A stretch of 64,000 nt of DNA from Methylocystis parvus OBBP (GCF_027571405.1 NZ_CP092968.1:1054001-1118000), one strand, 5' to 3'. Positions 33,099-42,371 are shown, counted from the first letter of the stretch. Notes: generated from the letters alone by a model not told the origin. A program made the numbers and translations.

Positions 33099-34754
33099 AT
33101 GGGCAAGAAAATCATTCTCCTCGCCGACGGGACCGGCAACGGCCTGCTTTACCAGCTTTCCAACATCTACCGCCTTTGCTCGTCCCTGGACCGGACCAGC
33201 AAAAAGCAGCTTGTCTATTACATCCCGGGCGTGGGCACGCAGGGCTTCAAGCCTCTTGCGATGATCGACGGCGCAACGGGCTGGGGCGTGCCGTCCAATG
33301 TGCGCAAGCTCCACCGTTTTTTGTCCTGGAACTGGGAGCCCGGCGACGCCATCTACATGTTCGGCTTCAGCCGCGGCGCTTTCACAGTCCGCATGCTCGT
33401 CGATCTGATCGCGAAGGAAGGGCTGTTGCCCACAAGCATCGACGGACGGCGCGTATCCCATCTGGAAATGGAGCGTCACTCCGACGACTACTGGCGATCC
33501 TTCTGCGCCAAGGACCGGTCGCGCGACACCAATCTCTGGGTGTGGCTTGGCGTTCGCAAACCGAGAGACTTCCTTCTCGCCCATTGGAAGCGAGCGAGGC
33601 GTCAGCCGTCCTATGCGGACATCAAGGCCGCCGCCAAGGAGCGCGGGCCGAACGACGTTCCGATCCAGTTCGTCGGCCTCTTTGACACGGTCGAGGCCTA
33701 TGGGGTGCCGATCGAGGAGTTGCGCGATCTCGTTCACTTTCTGACGATACCGATCAAATTCGGCGGCGATCACTCGATTTCGAGCAATGTGCGATGCGTC
33801 CGTCAGGCCCTGTCGCTCGACGACGAGCGGCGCACCTTTCACCCGATCAGGGTCTCGCTGCAGCAGGACGACCTCGATGAGCATAAGGCTGTCCGCGCCC
33901 CCACGGCGCAGGAAAAAAAGAAGCCGCTTAGGGTCGATGAAGTCTGGTTCGCCGGCGTGCATTCGGATGTGGGCGGCGGCTATCCCGACGACATGACCGC
34001 GCACTGCCCGCTGACATGGATGATCGGCGAGGCCGAGAAGGCGGCTGACGGCGTCACGAGCGCCAAGCTCGCATATCGCGACAAAACGGTGGAGGGCTTC
34101 AAGAGCGTCGCCACCGCCTTCGGTCCCCTCCACGACTCGCGTTCCGGCGTCGCCGTCTTGTACCGCTATGCGCCGCGCAGCGTCGTCGACCGGGACATGA
34201 ACGGCCACTCCTATTGCAGGCCCAAGGTGCACCATACGGTGGTCGAGCGGCTGGTCGACGGCTGCGACGATTACGCGCCGCTCGCGCTCGGCGCCGCAGA
34301 GGTGGAGATGCCCGACGGGTCGGTCGCGGCGGCGCAGACAGGAGACAGATTCAAGACGATCGCGCCCCCCGACCAGTCGGAGACGCCTCAGATTTTGAAA
34401 GGCGACGAGCCGCGCGAACTCGCCCGAGCGCAATATGCGATGAACAAGCTCGACGCGCCCGACAGGGAGGAGATGGACAGCGCGCAACGCTTCGTTTGGC
34501 TGAATACGCAGGTGTACGTAGCGGCCGCCGCCGCCGTCGTCGTGGCGATATTATTGCTTCTTCACGGCCATTGGATTGTCGCTTTGCTCGCGCTGCCGAT
34601 CCTGTGGGCGCTGAGCGTCCTCAAGGAAGATTTCAGCGACAAGATTCGCTGGCACGCGCGGAAGGCCTGGAGCGTCCAGGACGACAAGCAGAGAGACGCG
34701 GAACTCGCGGCGGCGGCGAGCGCCCCGCAGCTGGCCGAAAACGCCGCCGAATAA
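33099..34754 (+). CDS. DUF2235 alpha/beta-hydrolase with C-terminal membrane helices
   Basis: 551 residues. The N-terminus KKIILLADGTGN is the DUF2235 start motif; the nucleophile elbow is GFSRGAFT (S91). A later acid/histidine region is VDEVWFAGVHSDVGGGYPDD. The C-terminal 100 residues hold one long or two short hydrophobic helices (YVAAAAAVVVAILLLLHGHWIVALLALPILWAL) and a charged tail. DUF2235 includes type VI secretion phospholipases (Tle), but no T6SS genes or VgrG are near, so a housekeeping or membrane-bound lipase is as likely. The start is ATG 33099; TTG 33084 is possible. The stop directly abuts the stop of the convergent protease gene. Confidence 0.82.
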   Translation: MGKKIILLADGTGNGLLYQLSNIYRLCSSLDRTSKKQLVYYIPGVGTQGFKPLAMIDGATGWGVPSNVRKLHRFLSWNWEPGDAIYMFGFSRGAFTVRMLVDLIAKEGLLPTSIDGRRVSHLEMERHSDDYWRSFCAKDRSRDTNLWVWLGVRKPRDFLLAHWKRARRQPSYADIKAAAKERGPNDVPIQFVGLFDTVEAYGVPIEELRDLVHFLTIPIKFGGDHSISSNVRCVRQALSLDDERRTFHPIRVSLQQDDLDEHKAVRAPTAQEKKKPLRVDEVWFAGVHSDVGGGYPDDMTAHCPLTWMIGEAEKAADGVTSAKLAYRDKTVEGFKSVATAFGPLHDSRSGVAVLYRYAPRSVVDRDMNGHSYCRPKVHHTVVERLVDGCDDYAPLALGAAEVEMPDGSVAAAQTGDRFKTIAPPDQSETPQILKGDEPRELARAQYAMNKLDAPDREEMDSAQRFVWLNTQVYVAAAAAVVVAILLLLHGHWIVALLALPILWALSVLKEDFSDKIRWHARKAWSVQDDKQRDAELAAAASAPQLAENAAE

Positions 34755-35315
34755 CTACTGCTGCAACACGAGCGCGCCGGACTCGATCGAGAATTTCTGA
34801 AGCTTCGAGAGAAAGGTCATGCCGAGCAGGCTGCCCGAAAGCGCGCCCCGTTCGCCGACGACGGCGTCCACGTCATGGACGACGATATTGCCGATCCGCA
34901 CGTCGTTGAGACGCACGCGCGCGACGTGAGCGACGCCATTCGCGGTGTTGACCTGATATTTGTAATCGGCAGGCGCGGGATAGAGGCCCGCCGCCGCAGC
35001 GTCCTCATAGGAAAGCGCCACGAGCGTCGCGCCGGTGTCGACCATCATCCGATAAAGGCGCGCCCCGTTCACCTCCACATCGGTTGAATACTGCCCGACC
35101 CGATCGGCCGCGATGCGGACTTCGTCCCGCCTGACAGGCAGGACCGCCCGCATCGGCGCAGCCGGGACCGCAATGGCTTGCGCCGGCGCCGCTCCGCTTG
35201 CGCCGGCCCGGAAGGCCGTCAACCGCGGATCGAGATGCGCGCCGCCCGAAAGGAGCTTCGCCACGACGATGCAGACGACGAAGGCGAAAACCGCGAAACG
35301 GAGCGTCCCGAACAT
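34755..35315 (-). CDS. Membrane-anchored retropepsin-like aspartic protease (TIGR02281 type)
   Basis: 186 residues. One N-terminal membrane segment (FGTLRFAVFAFVVCIVVAKLL), a linker, then a single retropepsin-like domain with the catalytic triplet in MMVDTGATLVALS and the hydrophobic flap/second strand SGSLLGMTFLSKL. The family is clan AA single-domain aspartic proteases common in alphaproteobacteria, which act as homodimers on the periplasmic side. Substrates are unknown. Confidence 0.85.
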   Translation of the reverse strand: MFGTLRFAVFAFVVCIVVAKLLSGGAHLDPRLTAFRAGASGAAPAQAIAVPAAPMRAVLPVRRDEVRIAADRVGQYSTDVEVNGARLYRMMVDTGATLVALSYEDAAAAGLYPAPADYKYQVNTANGVAHVARVRLNDVRIGNIVVHDVDAVVGERGALSGSLLGMTFLSKLQKFSIESGALVLQQ

Positions 35316-35438
35316 GACGCCGGCCTCATGACTGTGGAGCGGGACGCCAAGCGTCCCGGGATAATCGCCTTCTATCCTCAGGCTGAATATTTGCCTCCGG
35401 CTTAATGCGATAGGCGAAACCCGCTATTTGCGGACGCG

Positions 35439-37907
35439 TCAGGCGCGCGGCTTCGCCCGCGTGGTCGGCGCGGCGCCGGCCGGATCGTCCGGCCAGACAT
35501 GGCGCGGGTAACGGCCTTTCATTTCCTTTTTCACATCGTTCCATGAACCCGCCCAGAAGCTCGGCAGATCACGGGTTGTCTGAATCGGCCGGTGCGCGGG
35601 CGAGAGCAGCTCCAGCGTCAGCGGCACGCGGCCGCGCGCGAGGGTCGGATGCCGCGACAGCCCGTAAAGCTCTTGCACGCGCACGGAGAGAAGCGGCCCG
35701 TTGGGCGCATCGTAATCCAGCGCGTGGCGCGAGCCGGCCGGCGTCTCGAAATGCGACGGCGCCTCGGCGTCGAGGCGGCGCATCAGGTCATAAGGCAAGA
35801 GGGAAGCGAGCGCCGCATCAAGGTCGTTCGAGCTGATGTCGTTCAACGACACGCGGCCGATGACGCAGGGCGCGAGCCATTCTTCGACGCTTTGCGCCAA
35901 AACCGCGTCGGAGAGATCGGGCCATTCCTCGCCCTCGGCCTTGCGCAGAAACGCAACGCGATCTCGCAATTGCGCCTGCGTCTTCGTCCATGGCAGGCGC
36001 GAGACGCCAAGGCTCGCGAGCCCGCGCGCCAGGGCGGCGGCGCTTTCTTCATTCGGCTCGACGGAAAGGTTCTGCTCGCTCAAGCGGATCGCGCCGAGGC
36101 GGCGGAACCGCCGGCGCCGAAGGCTTGCGCTCGCAGGGTCGAAGACCGTCTCGTCGCGCGCTTCGATGCGCGCGCCGGCGATCTCTTCCAATTCTTCGGC
36201 CTTGAGCGCGCAGGCCGCGAGAATGCGCGCCTGAGCCGCGCGGCCGGTGAGCTCCGCGACGGCGAGGAAAGGCGCGCGCGACAGCGGGGCTTCGACCGGC
36301 AAGCTCGCGGCGCGGCCATTCGCCATCAGAAAATCGCCCTTCGCTCCGCGCGACTTGGCGAGACGGTCGGGATAAGCGAGCGCGATGAGGGCGCCGTCGG
36401 AAAGCGGCTTGGGATCGCGCGCGCGCGCCGCCGCCTTCGCCAGCCGCGCCCAATTCGCCGCCAACCTTTTGGCGTCCCGCGCGCGCTTGGAGCCGTCGCC
36501 CTGCAACCGATCCAGCCGATGCGAGAGGTCGGCGTCATTTCCTCCGAGTCCGCGTTCAGAAAGCAACATGGCGAGCTCCGCCGCCCGCTCAGCTTCGCTG
36601 TGACGCGCGGCCTCCAGCACCATACGGGCGAGGCGCGGCGGCAGCGGCAAGGCGCGCAGCGCCCTGCCCTGTTCCGTGAGCCGCCCATCTTCGTCGAGCG
36701 CGCCGAGATCGCGATCGAGCGCGACCGCTTCGTTCCAGGCCGGCGCCGGCGGCGCGTCGAGCCATTTCAATTGAAGCGGATCGCTCACGCCCCAGGCGGC
36801 GAGATCGAGGGCGAGGCTGGAGAGATCCGCCGCGAGTATTTCAGGACTTGCAAAGGCCGGCAGCGACGCCGTTTGCGGCTCGTCCCAAAGCCGGTAGCAG
36901 ACGCCGGGCTCGGTGCGCCCCGCGCGGCCGCGGCGCTGATCGACGCTGGCCCGCGCCGAGCGCACGGTCTCCAATCGCGACAGGCCGAGGTCCGGCTCGT
37001 AAAGCTGCACGCGCGAGAGGCCGCAATCGACCACGACGCGCACGCCTTCGATGGTGAGCGACGTCTCCGCGATGGACGTCGCCAGCACGACCTTTCGACG
37101 CCCCCGGGGCGCTGGCGAGATCGCGCGATCCTGCTCGCCCTTGTCGAGCGCGCCATAGAGGGGCGCGACGTCCACGCCTTCGAGCCGCGCCTCTTCCAGC
37201 CGCGAGGCGACGCGCATGATTTCCCCCTGCCCGGGCAGAAACGCCAGCACGGAGCCGGGCTCTTCGCGCAAGGCGCGCAGGATTGCGCGGGTCGTCGCCT
37301 CCTCGATGCGCTCATTGGCGTCGCGGCCGAGATAACGCGTCTCAACGTCGAAGGCGCGGCCCTCTGACACGATCGTCGGGGCGTCGCTCATCAGCGCCGA
37401 GATGCGCGCCCCGTCGAGCGTCGCCGACATGGCGACGAGCCGCAGATCGTCGCGCAGGCCGGATTGCGCGTCGAGCGCCAGAGCGAGCCCCAGATCGGCG
37501 TCGAGCGAGCGCTCGTGATATTCGTCGAAAAGGACGGCGGCGACGCCTTCGAGCGCCGGATCGTCCAAAATCATCCGCGCGAAGACGCCTTCGGTGACGA
37601 CTTCGATCCGCGTCTTCGCCGAGATTTTGGAGTCGAGGCGCATACGCAGGCCGACGGTCTCGCCCACCTGCTCGCCAAGCGTCGCCGCCATGCGGTTCGC
37701 GGCGGCGCGAGCGGCGAGGCGGCGCGGCTCCAGCAATATGAGCTTCCCGCCCTTCGTCCAGTCGGCGCTGATCAGCGCCAGCGGAACGCGCGTCGTCTTG
37801 CCGGCGCCGGGCGGCGCGACGATGACGAGATTTGAGGATTCCGCCAGCGCCGACTGAATGTCTGGCAGCACGGCGTCGATGGGGAGGGAGTCCTGAGGGC
37901 GTGTCAA
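35439..37907 (-). CDS. hrpB: ATP-dependent DExH-box helicase HrpB
   Basis: 822 residues. DEAH/RHA-type helicase: Walker A APPGAGKTT (31-39), motif II DEYHERSLD, motif III MSATLDG, motif VI QRRGRAGRTEPGVCYRLW, then the helicase-associated domain and the HrpB-specific C-terminal domain (HYPRHVWPDDP-like, here GRYPRHVWPDDPAGAAP). Length fits HrpB. The start appears to be TTG 37907; no ATG with a good site lies near the N-terminus. RNA remodelling is presumed, with little known of its role. Confidence 0.93.
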   Translation of the reverse strand: MTRPQDSLPIDAVLPDIQSALAESSNLVIVAPPGAGKTTRVPLALISADWTKGGKLILLEPRRLAARAAANRMAATLGEQVGETVGLRMRLDSKISAKTRIEVVTEGVFARMILDDPALEGVAAVLFDEYHERSLDADLGLALALDAQSGLRDDLRLVAMSATLDGARISALMSDAPTIVSEGRAFDVETRYLGRDANERIEEATTRAILRALREEPGSVLAFLPGQGEIMRVASRLEEARLEGVDVAPLYGALDKGEQDRAISPAPRGRRKVVLATSIAETSLTIEGVRVVVDCGLSRVQLYEPDLGLSRLETVRSARASVDQRRGRAGRTEPGVCYRLWDEPQTASLPAFASPEILAADLSSLALDLAAWGVSDPLQLKWLDAPPAPAWNEAVALDRDLGALDEDGRLTEQGRALRALPLPPRLARMVLEAARHSEAERAAELAMLLSERGLGGNDADLSHRLDRLQGDGSKRARDAKRLAANWARLAKAAARARDPKPLSDGALIALAYPDRLAKSRGAKGDFLMANGRAASLPVEAPLSRAPFLAVAELTGRAAQARILAACALKAEELEEIAGARIEARDETVFDPASASLRRRRFRRLGAIRLSEQNLSVEPNEESAAALARGLASLGVSRLPWTKTQAQLRDRVAFLRKAEGEEWPDLSDAVLAQSVEEWLAPCVIGRVSLNDISSNDLDAALASLLPYDLMRRLDAEAPSHFETPAGSRHALDYDAPNGPLLSVRVQELYGLSRHPTLARGRVPLTLELLSPAHRPIQTTRDLPSFWAGSWNDVKKEMKGRYPRHVWPDDPAGAAPTTRAKPRA

Positions 37908-38020
37908 CTTCGACTCGGCTCGTCATGCAACCGGGCGAATGCCGGGCGTGAGCAACCCCTCCCCGTAAAGGGATTGGCGGCTTCCGCCGCAAGCGCTGCT
38001 CGCCTGATCGCCAGACCAAC

Positions 38021-38058
38021 AAAAAAGGCGCCCCCGCCTCGCAGCGGGAGCGCCTTTC
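38021..38058 (-). terminator. Terminator of the Tim44-like gene
   Basis: On the minus strand AGGCGCTCCCGC and GCGGGGGCGCCT pair and are followed by six T residues. It begins 17 bases after the Tim44-like stop codon. Confidence 0.85.
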
Positions 38059-38074
38059 AATATCAGGCTTCGCG

Positions 38075-39073
38075 TTACGCCGCCTGCTGGATCGCGGAGA
38101 GCTTCCACGCCTCGGGGCTCGCGCCCGCCGGGCGGCGGAAGGTCCAGACCTCGGTCGCCTGCGTCGCGCCTTGCGAACCCGGGGCGGGCTTGCCGGTGGC
38201 GCGGTCCTCCATGACGTCGTTCAGCGAGAAGCGCATGGCGACGGACGCATATTCGTCCCCACCCTCGCGCCACGCCTCCGACAGATCGCCCTGAAGGAGC
38301 TTCACGTCGGTGACGCGGTTGACGACCCCCTTGCGGCGGTTGCTCTCGAGCTCCTCGTCGAAATGGCGGATCATTTCCGGCGTCGCCATGGCGCGCAGCG
38401 CGTCGAGATCCTCGCGGCTATAGGCCGCCTGCGAGGCGCCGAGCAGACGCTCGAAGGCGTTGAAGTCGCCGGCCGCGACCTGAATCGGCTGCGCACGCGG
38501 ACGCTGAGGCGCCGCGCCGCCGAATCCCGTCGGACCCGCGCCGAGACCGCCCGCCGGACGGCCGCCAAAGGGCGCGCCGCCGCCAAAATTGAAGGTCGAG
38601 CCCTGCGGACCGACGCCGGCCGGCGCATTGCGGCGCTGCCACCAGGCGAAAGCCAGCTTCGCCAGGAAGACGATCAGGGCGATCTGCATCAGCAGACCGA
38701 TGATCGACATGAATCCGCCCATGCCGCCGAAAAAGCCCTGCCCCGTCAGCAGGCCGAAAAGGCCCGCGCCGAGCAGGCCGCCGGCGAGGCCGCCCATCAG
38801 TCCGCGCCCGAAGGACGAGCCGCCATAAGACGGGTTGTAGCCCGGCTGATTCATGCCGAAACCCGAACGCGGCGTATCGCTGCGCTCGAAGGGCGAAGCC
38901 ATTCCCGGCGCGGTGCGGGTCGAGGGCGGGGCCGACCAGGTGCGCGAACCGCGCGAGCCGAAGCTCCCGCCCCCGCCCATGCGCGCCTCGGCGATCGCCG
39001 GCGCGAGCGCCAGCAGCGCCGCAAGAACCAGTGAAATCAGCGATCCGCGCTTTTGCGCAAGAAACCGCAACAT
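38075..39073 (-). CDS. Tim44-like domain membrane protein
   Basis: 332 residues. A signal-anchor (RGSLISLVLAALLALAPAIAEA), a Gly/Ser/Arg/Phe-rich low-complexity linker, two glycine-rich hydrophobic segments (GLMGGLAGGLLGAGLFGLL and FMSIIGLLMQIALIVFLAKLAFAWW), then a Tim44/MBA1-like domain at the C-terminus (FNAFERLLGASQAAYSREDL ... EVWTFRRP). The mitochondrial relative tethers the import motor. The bacterial proteins are of unknown role but consistently membrane-bound. The ATG at 39073 has AGGGGAAAG upstream; the longer open frame is not needed. Confidence 0.85.
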   Translation of the reverse strand: MLRFLAQKRGSLISLVLAALLALAPAIAEARMGGGGSFGSRGSRTWSAPPSTRTAPGMASPFERSDTPRSGFGMNQPGYNPSYGGSSFGRGLMGGLAGGLLGAGLFGLLTGQGFFGGMGGFMSIIGLLMQIALIVFLAKLAFAWWQRRNAPAGVGPQGSTFNFGGGAPFGGRPAGGLGAGPTGFGGAAPQRPRAQPIQVAAGDFNAFERLLGASQAAYSREDLDALRAMATPEMIRHFDEELESNRRKGVVNRVTDVKLLQGDLSEAWREGGDEYASVAMRFSLNDVMEDRATGKPAPGSQGATQATEVWTFRRPAGASPEAWKLSAIQQAA

Positions 39074-39239
39074 GTGCTTTCCCCTTTCGCGGGGAGCGTC
39101 GCTCCCCCTCGGGAAAGAGATATAGGAAGGGGAAAGCTCGGCCGCAAAGGCGAAACGCAGGAAATCGGACCGCCGGGATTGGAGAGGGCTATTCTCAGTG
39201 CTACGGAAGTCGCCCCACCCCTCGCCTGCCGCCTGAAAC

Positions 39240-40046
39240 ATGCGCCAATATCTCGACCTCATCGACAAAATCCTGCGCGAAGGCGTCCGCAAGGAGGACC
39301 GTACCGGGACGGGCACGCTCTCCGTTTTCGGCCACCAGATGCGCTTCGATCTTTCGGCGGGCTTCCCGCTCGTCACGACGAAGCGGGTGCATCTGAAGTC
39401 GGTGATTCATGAATTGCTGTGGTTCCTGAAGGGCGACACCAATATCCGCTATCTCAAGGAGAACGGCGTCACCATCTGGGACGAATGGGCGGATGAAAAC
39501 GGCGATCTCGGACCCGTCTACGGCAGCCAGTGGCGCGCCTGGCCGGCGCCGGGCGGGGAGACGATCGACCAGATCGCCTGGCTCATCGACGAAATCCGGC
39601 GCAATCCCTTTTCGCGGCGTCTCGTCGTCACCGCCTGGAACCCGGCTGAGATCGACAAAATGGCTCTCGCGCCCTGCCACTGTCTCTTTCAGTTCCATGT
39701 CGCCGAGATAGAAGGGCGCAAGCGCCTCTCCTGCCAGCTTTATCAGCGCTCCGCCGACGTCTTTCTCGGCGCGCCTTTCAACATTGCGAGCTACGCCCTG
39801 CTCACGCGGATGGTCGCGCAGGTCACCGGCTGCGTTCCGGGCGACTTCATCCACAGCTTCGGCGACGCGCATCTTTATCTGAACCATATCGAGCAGGCGC
39901 GGCTCCAGCTCTCCCGCGAGCCCAAGCCCCTGCCCCGCCTTGTCTTGAACCCGGCCGTGACCTCGCTCTTCGACTTCCGCTACGAGGACATCGCGGTCGA
40001 GGGCTACGATCCCTGGCCGGCCATCGCCGCGCCGATTGCGGTATAG
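39240..40046 (+). CDS. thyA: Thymidylate synthase
   Basis: 268 residues. Methylates dUMP to dTMP with methylenetetrahydrofolate. The catalytic cysteine is C146 in [12 protein letters not shown]. The folate and nucleotide sites are seen in [53 protein letters not shown] and the His-Leu-Tyr segment [13 protein letters not shown]. Full length for ThyA. The next gene, folA, starts six bases after the stop; the dihydrofolate formed here is recycled by FolA. Confidence 0.97.
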   Translation: MRQYLDLIDKILREGVRKEDRTGTGTLSVFGHQMRFDLSAGFPLVTTKRVHLKSVIHELLWFLKGDTNIRYLKENGVTIWDEWADENGDLGPVYGSQWRAWPAPGGETIDQIAWLIDEIRRNPFSRRLVVTAWNPAEIDKMALAPCHCLFQFHVAEIEGRKRLSCQLYQRSADVFLGAPFNIASYALLTRMVAQVTGCVPGDFIHSFGDAHLYLNHIEQARLQLSREPKPLPRLVLNPAVTSLFDFRYEDIAVEGYDPWPAIAAPIAV

Positions 40047-40052
40047 AGGCTT

Positions 40053-40580
40053 ATGATTCCCAAACTCGTGGCCGTCGTCGCCCGGTCCCGCAACGGCGTC
40101 ATCGGGGTCGATAACGGCCTGCCCTGGCGACTTTCCAGCGACCTCAAGCGTTACAAGGCGCGCACCTGGGGCAAGCCCATGATCATGGGCCGCCGCACCT
40201 GGGAGTCGATCGGCCGTCCCCTGCCCGGCCGCGAAAGCGTCGTCGTCACTCGACGCCACGGCTACGAGGCGCCCGGCGCCCATGTGGCGACGAGCCTGCC
40301 CGAATCGCTCGCCATCGCCCGCCGGCTCGCAAGCGAGATGGGCGCGGACGAAATCATCGTAGCGGGCGGCGAGGAAATTTACCGCGCCCTCCTCCCGCAG
40401 ACCGACCGGATCGAACTCACCGAAGTCGCGCTCGATATTGAAGGCGACGCGCGCTTTCCCGTCCTCTCCCCGGAAGACTGGGAGGAAATCGCCCGCGAGA
40501 CGCCGCCGCGCGGCGAAAAGGACGACGCCGACGTCACCTATGTGACTTTGAGGCGACGCCTGAAAGGAGAGGCGAAATAA
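40053..40580 (+). CDS. folA: Dihydrofolate reductase
   Basis: 175 residues. Reduces dihydrofolate with NADPH. VAVVARSRNGVIGVDNGLPWRLSSDLKRYK holds the substrate-binding region (the family's aspartate/glutamate position is in DLKRYK), MIMGRRTWESIGRPLPGR is the NADPH-binding part, and IIVAGGEEIYRALL the second cofactor loop. It is translationally close to thyA, the classical pair. Confidence 0.95.
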   Translation: MIPKLVAVVARSRNGVIGVDNGLPWRLSSDLKRYKARTWGKPMIMGRRTWESIGRPLPGRESVVVTRRHGYEAPGAHVATSLPESLAIARRLASEMGADEIIVAGGEEIYRALLPQTDRIELTEVALDIEGDARFPVLSPEDWEEIARETPPRGEKDDADVTYVTLRRRLKGEAK

Positions 40581-40656
40581 GCCGCGAAGACCAGTTGCGG
40601 CGACGGCCCCAACTGGCTATAAGGCCCCTCGAAAGCAGCCCGCGCGGCCGCTGGAT

Positions 40657-40733
40657 CGGAGTGTAGCGCAGCCTGGTAGCGCACCTCGTTCGGGACGAGG
40701 GGGTCGGAGGTTCGAATCCTCTCACTCCGACCA
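40657..40733 (+). tRNA. tRNA-Pro (anticodon CGG)
   Basis: 77 bases including an encoded CCA. Acceptor arms CGGAGTG and CACTCCG pair perfectly. The anticodon stem is CCTCG/CGAGG with loop TTCGGGA, giving anticodon CGG (reads CCG). The T-arm carries GGTTCGAATCC. It follows folA by 76 bases. The family is common in GC-rich genomes where CCG is a frequent proline codon. Confidence 0.97.
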
Positions 40734-40774
40734 TTTTCTAGAAATCCCGCCATCAGAGCAACCCGCCAAACGCG

Positions 40775-41206
40775 TCAGCCGCGATGCGCTTTGTCGTGGG
40801 CGTTGTCCGGGTCGTTGCGCATCCAGTCGGCGAGGCCGGCGAGTTGCTTGCCGATCGAGGCGCGCGCGGCCGGGTCTTCTATGCACTCCTCCAGCGCCGC
40901 GTTCATGCAGAGCAGCCAGGCGTCGCGCCCGGCCGGGCCGATCGAGAAGCGCGCATGGCGCATTCTGAGCCGTGGATGGCCGCGCTTGGACGAGTAGTCC
41001 TTTGGACCGCCGAGCCATTCCGACAGATAAGATTTCAGGATCGCCTTGGTCGGCCCGAGTTCGGCCGCATGCATCGCGCGGATGTCGCGCGCCGCGGGCG
41101 TCTCGTCCATATTGCGATAGAACGCCTCCACAAGGCGATCCACCGTCGACGCCCCGCCGACGAGACTGAACAATGTGGCGGATTCTTGCGTGTCTTCCGT
41201 CGTCAT
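40775..41206 (-). CDS. Group II truncated haemoglobin
   Basis: 143 residues. Features include FSLVGGASTVDRLVEAFYRNMDETP, the CD-D region around LGPTKAILKSYLSEWLGGPKDYSSKRGHPRLRMRHARF with the proximal histidine, and GRDAWLLCMNAALEE with Trp in the G helix. These place it in the trHbO (group II) family, which binds oxygen or NO and often protects against nitrosative stress. The ATG at 41206 opens the globin domain; the frame extends upstream to 41417 without signals. Confidence 0.9.
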   Translation of the reverse strand: MTTEDTQESATLFSLVGGASTVDRLVEAFYRNMDETPAARDIRAMHAAELGPTKAILKSYLSEWLGGPKDYSSKRGHPRLRMRHARFSIGPAGRDAWLLCMNAALEECIEDPAARASIGKQLAGLADWMRNDPDNAHDKAHRG

Positions 41207-41294
41207 GGTCTCGACCGAGCAACAAAGGGGCCACTTGCCGAGCCCAGCCGCGCGGCGCTGTGATCGGCGCGGGGATCCGCCGGCGATGGGCCGG

Positions 41295-41338
41295 AAAAAC
41301 AAAACGGCCCGCGCCTTTACATCCGAGGTCGCGGGCCG
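41295..41338 (-). terminator. Terminator-like hairpin upstream of the haemoglobin gene
   Basis: CGGCCCGCG (305-313 of 41 kb) pairs with CGCGGGCCG (330-338 of 41 kb), with a 16-base loop. On the minus strand the stem is followed by TTTTGTTTTTCC. It may end the SDR operon transcript. Confidence 0.7.
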
Positions 41339-41484
41339 CTCTATCAATGCTCGGCGCGGGCGCCGGCGTTGGTTCATTCATATTCCGGTTGTCTGGCGTG
41401 AAACCTTCCAACCGCATCCTTTCGCGATCGACCTGCTTGGTGGCGATCAGCTATCCTGGCGCAATCGAGGTTCTCGCGACTTGG

Positions 41485-41500
41485 TTAACGCCCGGTTAAC
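41485..41500. promoter_or_regulatory. Perfect CtrA-type box
   Basis: TTAACGCCCGGTTAAC is an exact TTAA-N7-TTAAC motif and reads as TTAA-N7-TTAAC on the other strand as well. Such a match is unlikely by chance in DNA this GC-rich. Its target is not obvious, because the nearest downstream gene (haemoglobin, minus strand) lies beyond a hairpin. Confidence 0.55.
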
Positions 41501-41645
41501 GCTCGCCGCTCGCCTGCCTGGCGAAGAGACGACGCATATTGGCGTCCGCCGTCCCGTCGCGCGGCGGCGTCGCAATTATTTTCTTACCAGTTCGACTATC
41601 CAGGCTCCCCACTTCGCGGCTGCGCGCCGGGCGTTTTTTCACGCC

Positions 41646-42371
41646 TCAGGCTGTCGCGCCGGCGTCGACGGTCAAAACCGCGCCGGTGACGTTGCGCGCC
41701 TTTTCGTCGAGCAAAAAGGCCACGGCGTTCGCGACATCCTCCGGCGCGGCGAGCCGCCGCAGCGCCGCGCGGCCCGCGATCTTGGCGCGGTCGTCGGCGT
41801 CGAGAGACGCCGTCATTTCCGTTTCGATGAAGCCTGGGGCCACCGCATTGACGGTGACGCCCATGCGCCCGACCTCGCGCGCCAGCGATTTGGTGAAGCC
41901 GACCAGCGCCGCTTTTGTCGCGCCATAGACGGCAAGACCGTTATATCCGGTCGAGGCGATGATCGAGGAGATGTTGACGATGCGACCGCCGCCGGCCGAC
42001 ATCATATTGCGCACGACATATTTGGAGAGAATGATCGGCGCGGTCACGTTGACGCGCGTGAGCATCTCGATCTGCGAATTATGCATCGTCGCGAGAAGCC
42101 CTTCCGTGCCGAGCGCCGCATTGTTGACGAGACCGTAAGGCGCGCCGAACTCCTTTTTCCAACGCAGGACGGCGTCCGGAATAGCGTCGAGCTCCGCGAG
42201 ATCGAGCGGCGCGAAGGAAAGCGCGCCATTGCTGCGCGCGATCTCGTCTCGCAGCTCGTCGCTCTCCTTGCGTGCGACGGCAAGGACGCGAAAGCCGTCG
42301 GAGACGAGCCGGCGCGAGATCTCGAGGCCGAGCCCCCTGCTGCCGCCTGTGACGATCACGTTTCGCATCAC
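41646..42371 (-). CDS. FabG-like short-chain dehydrogenase/reductase
   Basis: 241 residues. NAD(P)-binding TGGSRGLG near the N-terminus, NNAALG, the catalytic Asn-Ser-Tyr-Lys set in VNISSI and YGATKAAL, and a C-terminal VTGAVLTVDAG as in 3-oxoacyl-ACP reductases. It overlaps the ligase gene by four bases (ATGA) and follows an ACP, so the likely substrate is a carrier-bound beta-keto or hydroxy acyl group (inference). Start is one of two adjacent methionines. Confidence 0.88.
   Translation of the reverse strand: MMRNVIVTGGSRGLGLEISRRLVSDGFRVLAVARKESDELRDEIARSNGALSFAPLDLAELDAIPDAVLRWKKEFGAPYGLVNNAALGTEGLLATMHNSQIEMLTRVNVTAPIILSKYVVRNMMSAGGGRIVNISSIIASTGYNGLAVYGATKAALVGFTKSLAREVGRMGVTVNAVAPGFIETEMTASLDADDRAKIAGRAALRRLAAPEDVANAVAFLLDEKARNVTGAVLTVDAGATA

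Larger units (their letters stand above)
41207..41645. other. Gene-free stretch with CtrA box and terminator-like hairpin
   Basis: 439 bases between the SDR stop and the haemoglobin start, both on the minus strand. It holds a perfect CtrA motif (41485-41500) and a hairpin with a T-rich tail on the minus strand (41295-41338). A transcript from the CtrA site would end at that hairpin, about 150-180 bases on, if it acts as a terminator. No ORF with a good ribosome-binding site is visible. Confidence 0.5.

Noticed and set aside
32856..34487. Long minus-strand ORF (543 codons) opposite the DUF2235 gene
   Set aside because: Antisense shadow; the plus strand carries clear hydrolase motifs.
33099..34754. 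Type VI secretion effector call for the DUF2235 protein
   Set aside because: No VgrG, Hcp, PAAR or immunity gene adjacent; kept as a general hydrolase.
35592..37367. Long plus-strand ORF (591 codons) opposite hrpB
   Set aside because: Antisense shadow of a gene with complete helicase motifs.
40657..40733. tRNA-Pro as integration site of a mobile island
   Set aside because: No integrase gene and no repeated tRNA 3' end were seen within the neighbouring sequence.
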